From Pictodentalium vernedei (Eukaryota; Mollusca; Scaphopoda; Dentaliida; Dentaliidae): a stretch of 64,000 nucleotides of DNA. The position numbers were made by a program, and so were the translations under genes. Shown here one piece after another: positions 21,629-31,764 of the stretch (positions within the stretch are counted from its first letter, which is position 1; every line of letters begins with the position of its first letter). The notes beneath the pieces were generated by a model, which saw only the letters and a list, made by a program, of their open reading frames with translations, did no database searches and was not told the origin of the DNA. The DNA lies in assembly GCA_031216915.1 (NCBI GenBank), contig CM062292.1:203753262-203817261 (forward strand), read 5' to 3'.

Positions 21629-22047
21629 AAAAAATCAGATGGGGGCGCGGTGGCGTTGCGGTAACGGGTTCTCGTCAGATCACCGCAGTTAAGCAACGTC
21701 GAGCCCGGTTGGTCTTTGGATGGGTGACCGTTTGAGCGATCGATTCGGACTCCCGCTTTGTGTCATTCGACAAGGCACTTACCCCCATTGTCCACATGGG
21801 GGCACTGTGACGCCGTGTACTAAGGTGTACTGCACGTCGATTGTGCGCATGTCTTCAACCAATCTAACCCTGCCTGTGCTGAAGTGCGGAGTTACGATGT
21901 TGGGGAACTGGCAGCTACTCGTCGTTTCTCGGTGGTTCTTTCCGGGTTCTCCGGCTTCCTCCACCCGTAAAACTGTCACCGACACGATATGACCTTGGCT
22001 GCTAATGTGTCGTTAAACCCTAATAAATAAATATAAAAAAATCAGAT
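21629..22047 (+). mobile_element. full-length SINE with 5S rRNA-derived head
   Basis: The head at about 21660-21740 reads GGTTCTCGTCAGATCACCGC, GTTAAGCAACGTCGAGCCCG and TTTGGATGGGTGACCG. This matches metazoan 5S rRNA from about nucleotide 25 to 90 and includes the A-box, intermediate element and C-box of the 5S internal promoter. The body and tail (CACGTCGATTGTGCGCATG, CAACCAATCTAACCCTGCC, GTGTCGTTAAACCCTAATAA) are the same as in the tRNA-headed SINEs. AAAAAATCAGAT duplicates flank it (21629-21640, 22036-22047). Confidence 0.93.
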
Positions 22048-22194
22048 TTTGCCTTTATCACTACGCCATTCCATAAGCTACTTGAACTTTCGACATTTAC
22101 AAAAACGAAACTTAAAACTCACCTGTTTGAAAGATCATATGGTCATGTGAAGACCCAGGAATAACACCAAAACGGACATCCACATTTATTATAT

Positions 22195-22765
22195 GCTAGC
22201 CTGTGAATCATCGTAAATTATCTAATAGATATTTCTCGATATCCATCGACTCGATGAATATCGAGGATTATCCCTCAGTAGCTTCCTAAACGACGTCACG
22301 CTACGCCGCATCACGTCGCATTGAAGGAACGATGAGCTGATCTTTATTTTTTTAATCGTACGCATTTATCATCGAATTAGGCTGAATATTGTGCAATAAA
22401 ATGTCTCGTAGCATATAATAAAAAAGAAAATCTACTCCATTTTAGTTAGTGTCAGGAATTATTTCATGAGTGTGGACCTGAAAGTTTTATTTTTCACGAT
22501 CGCTTGCGCGAGAGAAAAATAATATTTTCAGGTCCACGCGATGATTTTTCTCAGTATCTTCCTCAATGACGTTACTCTTCGGCGTATGACGTCGCCTTGA
22601 ACGTCGCCTTGATGGAACGATCAGCAGCTTTTTGTTACTGTCTTGAAACTATTTGCAGTCGAATTTTGAAGAATGTTGCGCAGTAAAATGACACGTAGCA
22701 TATAGGCCCCACGAATGAGATAATTCCCGATATTCACTAAAACAGCGTAGATATCCTCTATTTAT
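22195..22765 (+). repeat. R3 dispersed foldback repeat, copy 1
   Basis: Matches 34360-34990, sharing CCATCGACTCGATGAATATC, TAGCTTCCTAAA, a near GTCGCCTTGAAGGAACGATC and AATGTCNNGTAGCATATAAT. An inner foldback (about 22470-22540) pairs GTGGACCTGAAAGTTTTATT with its mirror around CGCTTGCGCGAG. The second half repeats the first in shorter form. Confidence 0.8.
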
Positions 22766-22789
22766 TCCTTAGTAATGTGAAGCCAGTGA

Positions 22790-23148
22790 GCACTAGACTC
22801 TAGGGCAGCGCGGTGGCTCAGTGGTTACGGAACTGGATTTCTAATCCAAAGGTGCATGGTTCAGTCCCCGCTAGGGGGTAACTGCGTTTTCTCCTTGGCC
22901 AAGACACTTAAACCCAATTGCCCACGTGGGCGACCGGTGGCACTGTGTACTAAGGCGTACTGCATGTCGATGGTGCACTTGTCTTCAACCAATGCTAACC
23001 CTGCTTGTGTGGAGTTAGTACGCTTGGGAGTCTGACAGTTGTCAGCTCGCCATTACCCGGTGGTTCTCTCCGGCTTCCTCCACACGCAAAACTGTCCGAC
23101 ACGAGCCCGAGGTGACCCTGGCTGTCAAAAGTGTCGTTAAAACCCCAA

Positions 23149-23195
<47 letters not shown>

Positions 23196-23395
23196 ATATT
23201 ATTTTGTGTAATACGTTGTGTAAAGGCCTAAACAAAAAATCCGATAAACACAGTTCCTATTTCATAATTAATGTTGCCTGAGTTTAGAATGTTGATGATT
23301 TTTTGAGTTGGCCCGCGTCTACGATTTCTTTTTGAGTTATTTTATTTATTGGTACTTAACGCCACAACAGTATCTAAGATTTATATCATGGAGCA
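22790..23395 (+). repeat. segmental tandem duplication, unit 1
   Basis: Contains a SINE and ~200 bp of flank (TAATACGTTGTGTAAAGGCC, GTTGCCTGAGTTTAGAATGT, CAACAGTATCTAAGAT). The same order recurs in unit 2 (23390-24520). The boundary phrase GAGCACTAGACTCTAGGG occurs at the start of each unit. Confidence 0.85.
22803..23197 (+). mobile_element. tRNA-headed SINE in unit 1
   Basis: GCGCGGTGGCTCAGTGGTTA and B-box-like GGTTCAGTCCC, the common body, CGTTAAAACCCCAATAAATA and (AAAT)n to 23197. Confidence 0.9.
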
Positions 23396-23644
23396 CTAGA
23401 CTCTAGGGCAGCGCGGTGGCTCAGTGGTTACAGAATTGAACTTCAAATCCAAAGGTCCACGGTTCAATCCCCGCTAGGGAATAACTGCGTTGTGTCCATC
23501 GCAAACACACTTAATACCAAATGCCCACATGGGGGGATTGTGGCATTGTGTACTAAGACGTACTGCACGTCGATGATGCACCTGCCTTCAACCGACGCTA
23601 ACCCTGCTTGTGTGGAGTTAGTACGTTTGGGAGTCTGACAGTTC

Positions 23645-23710
23645 GTCCCCTGAGTTCCAATGTGTTCTATGTGCCAGTAGGCACATAGAACACATTGGAA
23701 CTCAGGGGAC
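23645..23710. repeat. 66-bp perfect palindrome inserted in SINE (copy 2)
   Basis: GTCCCCTGAGTTCCAATGTG begins a 31-bp arm with an exact mirror and an AGTA centre; same family as 2092-2162. Confidence 0.92.
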
Positions 23711-23742
23711 CAGTTGCCCTCCGTTGCTCGCCGTTACTAGGT

Positions 23743-24198
23743 ACACGCTAAAAACTAAAGTGTTAAAAACTACACTTGAAGTGCTGTATTTAACACTTAC
23801 TAAGTGCTGAACTAGCACTTTGTTCAAGTGTAGATATCCCAGAACTTGACAGGTGTTACAATAATACCACTTGACAAGTGTAATGTCGCGACACTTAAAA
23901 GGAAACAACGCAGATGACGCGGATCAGGCTCGAACTCTCGAGCCTGATCCGCGTCATCTGCGTTGTGTCCCTTTAATTATGTACCCACGAAGCGCAAATC
24001 AAATTATGGACGATTCTGGAAGAACCACCAATGCTAGACACATGGGAAGTGCCATCCATTCAAGTTTCAGATGTCTGACGATTGTAATGTCTAAGTGTTT
24101 AAAGCATTGCACTTTGAGTGTTAAAATCAAACCCTAAGAGTTAGAATGGGTTTAACACATTGAAAGTGTCAGTTTTAACACTTTAGTTTTTAGTGTGT
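23743..24198. mobile_element. P4 MITE with ~27-bp terminal inverted repeats
   Basis: Left ACACGCTAAAAACTAAAGTG and right CACTTTAGTTTTTAGTGTGT are inverted repeats (left TAAAGTGTTAAAA also mirrors TTTTAACACTTTA). The interior contains several AAGTGTTA-like repeats in both orientations. A perfect palindrome at 23906-23965 (28-bp arms, CAACGCAGATGACGCGGATC..., centre ACTC) may be a further insertion. No coding capacity; target duplication undecidable. Confidence 0.82.
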
Positions 24199-24520
24199 GG
24201 TTCTCTCCGGCTTCCTCCACACGCAAAACTGTCCGACACGAGGTGACACTGGCTGTCGAAAGTGTCGCTAAAACCCCAACAAATAAATGAATAAATTAAT
24301 AAGTAAATAAATAAAAATTATTTTATGTAATACGTTGTGCAAAGGCCAATACACAAAATCCAAAACACATTTCTCTTTCATAATGAATGTTGCCTGAGTT
24401 TGGAATGTTGATGAGTTTTTGAGTTGGCCCGCATCTACGATTTCTTTTCGAGGTATCATTTTATTTATTGGTATTGGTACTTAACGCCGCAACAGTATCT
24501 AAGATTATATCATGGAGTTT

Positions 24521-24884
24521 TTCGAGTTATCAATACGGGCTGCTTACAAAATGTGCGTTTTCCCATATACCGCCTGTTCCATCGTTCTCCTAAGTTTTTA
24601 GACTTACAGCAAATTACCTCGAAATACCACCTGCACTTCTATCGAAAAAAGGAATGCCTCTATCAAAGAATTGTTTTAATTGTTTCATTTGGCATGATAT
24701 ATATTATAAAACAGCTTCATGTTTGTTCACGTTGTGACATGAGTTTAGAAAGGACTCTGAGGTCCATTGTCCAGACTGTGTCACATAACAGCACATCGCC
24801 AGCCTAATGGTCCCACTGGAGCCCCACACAATTAATCAGTGTTTGTTTTCTCTGTTTTAATTGTATAAAAGGAAACCAATACGA
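24521..24884. other. no recognisable feature
   Basis: A 127-codon plus frame (24424-24807) begins in the duplicated flank; no recognisable protein. Confidence 0.4.
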
Positions 24885-25018
24885 ACGCCTTCGCCTCGAG
24901 TCGTCTAAAGCGGGCAACAATATAACAAAAGATTGACTGCAATTGATTTTGTTTATACGTCGTGGACGTGATATAGCTATATGTGCTGAAACTGACCCCG
25001 ATAAATCCCAATAAACAA
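24885..25018 (+). mobile_element. SINE-B 3' fragment
   Basis: AAAGCGGGCAACAATATAAC and GTGATATAGCTATATGTGCTG followed by CCCAATAAACAACAAACA match the 3' part of the element at 12870-13138. Confidence 0.6.
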
Positions 25019-25231
25019 CAAACACCACCCCTGATTAAACAACCCTCAGCGATAAGCTGCACTTCTTTCGTTTGTTTTTATCAGCCTGAAACAAAACTAG
25101 TAAATCCTTCAAGCCTGTATGCATGAAATGAGTAAACCCGTGGTCATATGTGGGGTGACACCTGTAAGAAGATCTAAATACAAGCTCATGCTCCATATTA
25201 GAAGGTGAACGAGCCGACGGTTGAAGTATTC

Positions 25232-25472
25232 TTAACCCTTCGAACACTGGTGGTATCTTCCATGTCAGTTCAATATTAGCAATTAGAAGAGTCCATATTC
25301 ATTATTTGGGGGTAGAACAATTAATATTTCCAACGTGCAGCCTCGGGGCTGCACGTTGAAAATATTGATTGGTCTTCCCAACATGTTAGCTTAGGAGCCA
25401 TTCTACTTGATGAAAGTATGACTTATAATGTTCCCTGGCCGGAAAACCGGCCTTTAGTGTTCAAAGGGTTAA
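25232..25472 (+). mobile_element. P2 MITE
   Basis: TTAACCCTTCGAACACTGGT to GTGTTCAAAGGGTTAA. The centre CAACGTGCAGCC TCGG GGCTGCACGTTG is a perfect hairpin. Confidence 0.93.
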
Positions 25473-25502
25473 ATCAACGTGGTGAACACTCAAATTATCC
25501 GC

Positions 25503-25568
25503 GAGGATTAGTAATAATTTCCTCCGACAGCCCAACAAGGCTGTAGGAGGAAATTATTACTAATCCTC
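25503..25568. repeat. 66-bp palindrome
   Basis: GAGGATTAGTAATAATTTCC and its exact mirror surround an inner ACAGCC/GGCTGT stem. Confidence 0.9.
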
Positions 25569-26090
25569 ACTACAAAAAAAAAATGGCTTTGTTTTTTTTT
25601 TGAAGACATAAGGTTCCATTTCCTTCCTTCTGCTGTCGAAATTTTTAAAAATGGATTACGAGAATAAAGGAGTTCCTTGAAAAGGTCAGTAACTTTGGAT
25701 AACCTAAACGACGACTTGAAAAAAAAAAAAAACTGGTCTGTGTGCTTTTCAGTCGATATGTTAGTGAGAAAGTGAATTGAGGTTGAGGTGTGAAAGAAGA
25801 GTCTAGATGGTTGGATCTTGATATGGAATTCCTTAGAGTCGACCGACAGTATAGAATATTAAACGGTTATGAATAGTTCAGAGAGTTCATTATTTATGAT
25901 TTGATTCCCATCAGATACCAGCTTGCCAACTCGAATCATTACTTATACCGATCATATAACTATGTAACAAATTATTTCTCTTCAGGGCAAGTCCTTTTTT
26001 TGCACAGCACTATTATTTTCAACGTAGTTCGATCTACTTTGTTTTACTATGGTTTTATACTCCTCGGGTTATATTACTGTCTAGGAAGTG
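25569..26090. other. no recognisable feature
   Basis: No supported gene or repeat. Confidence 0.4.
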
Positions 26091-26583
26091 GAAGGGCGGT
26101 GGCTCAGTGATTAAGGGGACATCCAACCTAACTATGGTCAAATTTCGGGTAATTTTCTTTCAAGTCTAAAAAAGGCCCAAAATGAATAACCCCAATAAAT
26201 TATATACCAAAATGCTTGGAATGAAACATAGAACATGCGGAATCTGGAAATTGCCATGGAACTGCTGCCATGTGTAGATAGCACTGCCTGAAAGTCTGCT
26301 ATGGCGTAAGTAAGAGAACAACAGTTTTACAATAATATACCTCAAAATAATCCCCGTGAGAACCCCGGGAAGTAGGCAGCACTTTTTTACTGTGGTAAAC
26401 CAGTTCCGCTTTACTAGTAAAATAGGACCCAGTCACCAATGCTTGGGGTGAAAGTCCTCTAAAATGGGCAACATGTTGATTAACGATTGACTAAACTTGA
26501 CTTCATCTCCATGTTGTGTCACAATTAGCCATAGTGCATAAATATGTGACGTTAACCACCAACCAACCAACAAACAAACAAAC
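26091..26583 (+). mobile_element. degenerate SINE-B, possible tRNA-type head and CAAC-rich tail
   Basis: GGCGGTGGCTCAGTGATTAAGG at 26095-26116 resembles the tRNA-derived head. From 26340 the sequence matches SINE-B (TGAGAACCCCGGGAAGTAGG, AATAGGACCCAGTCACCAAT). It ends CACAATTAGCCATAGTGCAT and AACCACCAACCAACC, which is the 3' end of the main SINE family. Whether head and body are one element is uncertain. Confidence 0.5.
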
Positions 26584-26693
26584 CTCAAAATAAAATAACA
26601 GCTGTATTCTATAAACATTGAAGTACATACTTGAAGAAATCTTTTTCTAATTCTTGAAAGTAATAAAGGCAGACCTTTTCTTTTGTTTATGTT

Positions 26694-27125
26694 TTGATTT
26701 GGGGAGGTTCAACAAACGTCAACTTGAAGGAGTCCACTAGAAGAAGTATGGAAGGACAAAAGAGTGTCTCCCAATATAAAGATGTATGTGTCACAGTGAT
26801 GGTTTGGAAAGAAACTATGATATTCCCCTATGTAGAATGCACTGCAACGTCATACATTGTAGTTGACCAAATATATTTACAAAGCCCTTGCCCTGAAACC
26901 CCTTTTATCCCATGCATCAATTTGATAGTGATTAAATTGTTAAATTTGTCTGGTTTATCAATAAGTAACATAGGTTCTTTTACAGTTTTACTCTTGGACA
27001 CCAATACACTCGTGCTATCTGTTGGAGAAGAAATAAGAGTAACTGTAACCTGTCACTGCAATAAACCACTAAATGTACATAAAAGTACATTGTTATTCAA
27101 AACACATCAAATCAACCCTACATAA
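26694..27125 (+). CDS. unrecognised 143-codon open frame
   Basis: Mixed hydrophobic and polar composition, with several cysteines and a KLLNLSGLSISNIGSFTVLL segment. No start context, splice pattern or family was recognised. It lies in a stretch (26584-27814) without known repeats, so it may be an exon of an unknown gene or chance. Confidence 0.15.
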   Translation: MIWGGSTNVNLKESTRRSMEGQKSVSQYKDVCVTVMVWKETMIFPYVECTATSYIVVDQIYLQSPCPETPFIPCINLIVIKLLNLSGLSISNIGSFTVLLLDTNTLVLSVGEEIRVTVTCHCNKPLNVHKSTLLFKTHQINPT

Positions 27126-27814
27126 CCGTTACCATTATTGCCTGTACTTTTCTAAAAGAGGTTTATTGACATATTGAGATCAGGAGGGCACATCCAGTAG
27201 GTCTCACATTCATAGGTGTTCACATATTTTTTCAAGAATGCAGTATGCAAAGAAATCCCCAAAATGCGACGAGAGCTCCATTTGATAAGAAATTTCCTGG
27301 GGGTTGGGGTATGCCCACTCCCTTGTATGTCTGTACCTTCGGCACTCATGGCATATCCCTTTTTCATCAAAGTTTAACTCTTTTTTTCTTTTTGAAAACC
27401 CTGGCGACACACATGCTCCAAACACTATCAAACAGGTAACCCTCCAAATAAGTGTATCTGCAAAAATCATATTGCATTGCAAAACATTCTTTTTAGACCT
27501 TAAGTTCTGAACCTTCCATGCTTCTTACTTCCAACTATAACACTTAATTTACCGATTAATGGGTGAATAGAAAAACCCTTTCATAATCAACATTTTGTTT
27601 TCCAGAAGCCTCCATAATAGCTCTGATAAAAGTGTCAAACATCACATTGGTGGCTTTACAGAATATTCATTAGCTTGTTGCTTGATAAATAATAGGAACA
27701 AAATATTCACACAAATTATTTTGTTGCAATTAATTGGAGGGTGTCGTCAGCAGGCACTTTCCAACAAATTGTAACAAATCAACTAGTTATAAACAAAATT
27801 TTCTAACTCAAAAG

Positions 27815-27995
27815 AGTGAAAAAGGACCATAACTCTGGAAAAAATGTGTGGAAGAAACGCACGCTACAGCAGCTACACAGGCATCGTTTCCCCGTGATGC
27901 TCGATCACAACACTAAATATCATTCAGATTGGAGTAGCAGACGTTGAGATACAAGGGATAATATTGGTATGGCCGAACAGAGGTCTCCACGGCAC
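27815..27995 (+). repeat. single unit resembling the 57.4-kb tandem repeat
   Basis: AAAGGACCATAACTCTGGAA and later GAGATACAAGGG resemble AAGGACCATAACTCTAGTAAG near 57430. Similarity is short and only suggestive. Confidence 0.35.
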
Positions 27996-29444
27996 TAGAT
28001 ACGCCTTTGACTTTCCAAGTCCATGGCCTAATAATCACAACACACCCACCTTATCAATTCATAATTTCAGTAAAATAAACAGAATTATCAATTTTAATTA
28101 ATTTATAGATGGGGGATGGGAAAATATTTGGCTTCTGTCGCCCTCTCGTACTATTACCACAAACATCTGCAGACAGCATGATGCTGATAAACGAAACTGA
28201 ACGCGTGTGGTCTGGTGTGTCAAGTTAAAAAGTAACTCAGCACGGATACTGAAGAAATTGCGAATATTTCGTTTATATCATTTGTTTAAATTCCAATTGC
28301 GGCTAATTTTGACCGTGATTCTATATTTCGCTTGGGTTTTGACCATCACGGTCACGCTGACCGCTGTTATGTTTATTATGATATGCAAATTGAGAGATAG
28401 TTTTAGATAAAGGAGATTTGTCACATTTGTCAGTCAAAAACGATGACAACGACACTGATCGACACTTGTCTTGGTATGGTTGTTTGCAAGAAAAAACTAA
28501 ATTCACAGCATCGTCCAATCGCACCTTATTTAAAAGCGCGAATGCATCATTTTCAACCCATTTTCCATCAGTCCTGTGCGGACATCAACACAGTCGCGGC
28601 AGAGATCCATGGTTACTAGGAAGTAAATAACTTCACAACATCGGGGGAAATCAACACACTCAATATAGTTCCAGGTCACTTGAAATATTCTTCCGAGAAA
28701 AAGTGATTTCTGAATCATTCAGCTTACTTTTTGTGAATATTACCTTATTTTATGTTTATCGTCTCGATTTTATACACTCAATTATTTTTTTACAAGTGGT
28801 TCATGTTGTCTTTTAGTGCGCATTGATTCAGAATTTTCATCAACAAAAATGTTCAGACGGCCTGCAAATACTGGATGGCGGTGGAGGGAATTTCAAAGCA
28901 TATTTTGCAGTTATGACATAAACAGCTCAAGTATTTGCTGTAACTTGTTTGCAAATCCGCTCATACATTGTCTCGAACAAATAAAAGGCGTGATCACGTC
29001 ATTGCATTCTTACGATCGCCCAAAATGAGTATTCCTGCAAGAACCACATTACAATCACATGACCGGAATAAACATCATTGAAACATGGCCACAACCGGAA
29101 CATCCAAGATTTGTGTTGGTGGTATTGCATTACATCACAACACACCAGAGAATGTGTCATAAAAATACTTTCTCCGAGTCTATAGTATCTTATTACATTG
29201 AGGACAAGGCTTTCGAATTCCCGATCAATTTGTGGTTTTACGGGTTCGTTACTTATGCAATTGGCAAATTAATCTTCTTAAAAATCATAAAATTCACTTT
29301 TTTTCCTGAAAAAAATTATATATACCTTTTCTATGTACTTTACCCATTATTTTGATATATAATTTGCCTTTCTTTACTTCTCTTATCTGTTTCTGGGGCA
29401 TTGGGAAAAATGGCAACAAATTGACCAAAGTTAGGTTGGACGAC
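27996..29444. other. no recognisable feature
   Basis: Contains scattered short frames, one (28207-28410) with a single hydrophobic helix-like stretch; nothing supported. Confidence 0.4.
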
Positions 29445-29785
29445 CTCTTAAGGCAGTGGACTTCAAACCGAAAGGTCCACGGTTCGATCTCCCCATGGGT
29501 AACTGCGTTGTGTCCTTGGGCAAGGCACAGGCGCTTAAACCCGATTGCCCACGTTATCGGTGGCCTGTGTACTAAGGTGTACTGCATGTCGATGGTTTAC
29601 TTGTCTTCAAGCAATGATAACCCTGCTTGTGTGGAGATAGTACGTTGGGGAGTCTTACAGTTGCTCGCCGTTACTCTGTGGTTCTCTCGGGGTACTCCGT
29701 CTTCCTCCACTCGTAAAATTGTCCGACATGAGGTGACCCTGGTTGTCGAAAGTGTCGTTAAACCATAATAAAAAAAAAAACTAAA
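29445..29785 (+). mobile_element. tRNA-headed SINE, 5'-truncated
   Basis: AAGGTCCACGGTTCGATCTC retains the B-box. The body CTGCATGTCGATGGTTTACT, TAACCCTGCTTGTGTGGAG and tail GTGTCGTTAAACCATAATAA follow. Confidence 0.87.
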
Positions 29786-30045
29786 ACAAAACCCAAGCAG
29801 GACAATACCATGATGCACCAATCAGCTTTTCTATAACTGGCACGCAGAACATCCTGGGTCTTTAAAATCAGAACCGCCCACTTCCCTTCAAATCCCAACT
29901 CCAGTATCCCCCCCCCCCCCCCCTTTGAAGGTGTTTTAAAGGCTATTTAAGACCTTCCTTCTCGTTCTACCCACTCCCCAATCCTCGCTCGCCTCTCCAC
30001 TCGGATCTTGGATCTCCACCCCAAGCTCGTCAACAGTTACTGCGC

Positions 30046-30285
30046 TTGCCACCGGACATAGCAGAAGATATAAGAAAACAACTAGAAGCCCTACGAGCTG
30101 AAGCGACACAGGTCTTATCGGAATCCCAAGCTAGTTGCGAAAGCCTGAGACGGGAAATCAGAGAAGTGGGAGTACGGGACAACAACTCCACCATTCCTAC
30201 CATTCCTACAGAAACTTCAACACACATCCAACCAGTCACCTCTAAATCGAAGAAGAAGAAAGCCAAAAAACAACGCCTACACTAA
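30046..30285 (+). CDS. short coiled-coil/basic-tail open frame, possible retroelement ORF fragment
   Basis: The frame reads PPDIAEDIRKQLEALRAEAT, an amphipathic heptad-like helix, then a Pro/Thr linker, and ends KSKKKKAKKQRLH before TAA. It has no ATG at this point (the frame continues upstream without one). A coiled coil followed by a basic tail suits a nucleic-acid-binding structural protein of a retroelement or a terminal exon. I do not recognise the family. Confidence 0.3.
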   Translation: MPPDIAEDIRKQLEALRAEATQVLSESQASCESLRREIREVGVRDNNSTIPTIPTETSTHIQPVTSKSKKKKAKKQRLH

Positions 30286-31662
30286 AACATCGCATCTACT
30301 ACTGAGTACTGAGTACCTATCTTACTTTCTCTTTTAACGCACCCAGACATGTTACAGAAAACATCAATCTACTGTCAAAGAGGGTCGAAAGGGTCTTGCC
30401 CCAAATCGTCCTCGCGCGTCGAAGGCGAGCGAAACCATTAATCTTGACTTGACCTTCTCATTCGAACCATTTGTGTTGTCTTTGAATTTTAACGCACACA
30501 TCAACACAGATGTAGTTCGCGACGTGCTATAAGAGACAGCATTGATCTCTTGATCTTCATGATTTCAATTAATGTATTCTCTTTTGTTCGAATATTCTTT
30601 CCAAGTAAAAAAAACATTAAGCGTTCTTCTGAAATAAAGAAAGAACTAAAACCAATTGTTTTAACAGAGTTCAGAAGGTGGCGGTAAAGCCTGAAAGCTC
30701 TCATTCTCAAAGATTCTATTTTTGTTTTTTTTCCGTTTGTATACACATAGCTGCTTGAAGTTTTGCTGGAATTATGATTATTATTATTATGATTTTGATA
30801 TTTATGTTCTATTCTCCGCTGGAAGTTTAAACGAGCTTTTCCTTGCAGTCGTTTGTAACATATGTTCGGTTCGAACGGTTTGGACGTGTTAAAAACACTA
30901 AACACCTGCCTTGACAATGCAATTTCGATTCCAATTTGAAGCTTGTCATCCCTTCTACAATTCTGAACAATATTACTGCTGAGCACGGTGCATTTCATGC
31001 CTAAAAGGTAATTATTATCAACGAACCCCCTGTTTTTTCCTTTAAAACAAAACATACAATCTGGGGAATACCCGACAGTTGTGACGTTTTTGTTTTACAC
31101 GCGCTGAAAATAATCAAAATATGGATCTCGACAATTTGAAACTTACTGGCATTTCCAAATTATCACTCACAACAAAATGGGACTATTTTCGAGCCTTGTA
31201 TTTCTAAATATTTGAAGACATTCGGGAGTAACTTTTATACAAAAAATATTACTCTTCTTTATCACTTACATAAACACTAAAATATGTCATTAAAATAAAC
31301 TTACGAATGTAAAGTGTTGGATAAGCAAGCTCTTAGTGTGACACAGTCAGGGACGGGGAGAGAAAATTCGCGGCCTGGGTTTATTCTGTTACGCCAACTT
31401 ACTCGACCCTTTCGAAAGTGTGTATGTATGTGTGTGTCTATGGGGTAGGGGGGGGGGGCACGGGGTGTGTTTCTACGCGGATAGAAGGCACGAACAGTGA
31501 TGGGGGATTGGGGGTCCCTCCAAGAAGTTGAAATCTGCTATTAAATAGAGTCTTCTTATGGCTTATAGGATGAAAATTCACGTTATCTTTTGACCGTCAA
31601 ATGACGTTTTTAGCAGCATGTTTCAAATTTACAAATTCATCAGTGGTCATCTAGTGGCACAG
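30286..31662 (-). CDS. region with one unrecognised 184-codon minus-strand frame (30501-31055)
   Basis: The frame contains YQNHNNNNHNSSKTSSSYVY (low-complexity Asn/Ser) and basic segments such as ESLRMRAFRLYRHLL. No family, start context or splice signals were recognised. The rest of the stretch is free of known repeats apart from a G-run at 31449-31460. Could be chance. Confidence 0.15.
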
Positions 31663-31764
31663 AGTTATAGCTTATGGCTGCACAATTCTTCTAGTGATAA
31701 CTTTATGACGTCAAGTTGACGTAATAAGGTTATCACCCAAGAATCATGTAGCCCAAAGCTACAG
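31663..31764. repeat. imperfect foldback
   Basis: Left GATAACTTTATGACGTCAA mirrors right TTGACGTAATAAGGTTATC. Outer arms continue through ACAATTCTT/AAGAATCATGT. Confidence 0.7.

Larger units (their letters stand above)
23406..24312 (+). mobile_element. tRNA-headed SINE split by two insertions
   Basis: The head GCGCGGTGGCTCAGTGGTTA and body run to GTCTGACAGTT at 23644. After the first insertion CGTTGCTCGCCGTTACTAG continues, and after the second GGTTCTCTCCGGCTTCCTCC resumes to the (AAAT)n-like tail. Confidence 0.9.
23390..24520 (+). repeat. segmental tandem duplication, unit 2 (expanded by insertions)
   Basis: Same SINE and flank as unit 1 but about 520 bp longer, because a 66-bp palindrome (23645-23710) and a ~456-bp MITE (23743-24198) lie inside its SINE. 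Both insertions are absent from unit 1, so they came after the duplication. Confidence 0.85.

Noticed and set aside
21660..21740. 5S rRNA gene
   Set aside because: Only the central portion is 5S-like; both ends are SINE sequence and target duplications flank the whole.
28207..28410. Single-pass membrane protein
   Set aside because: One hydrophobic stretch in a 67-codon frame without conservation evidence; AT-rich DNA often yields such frames.
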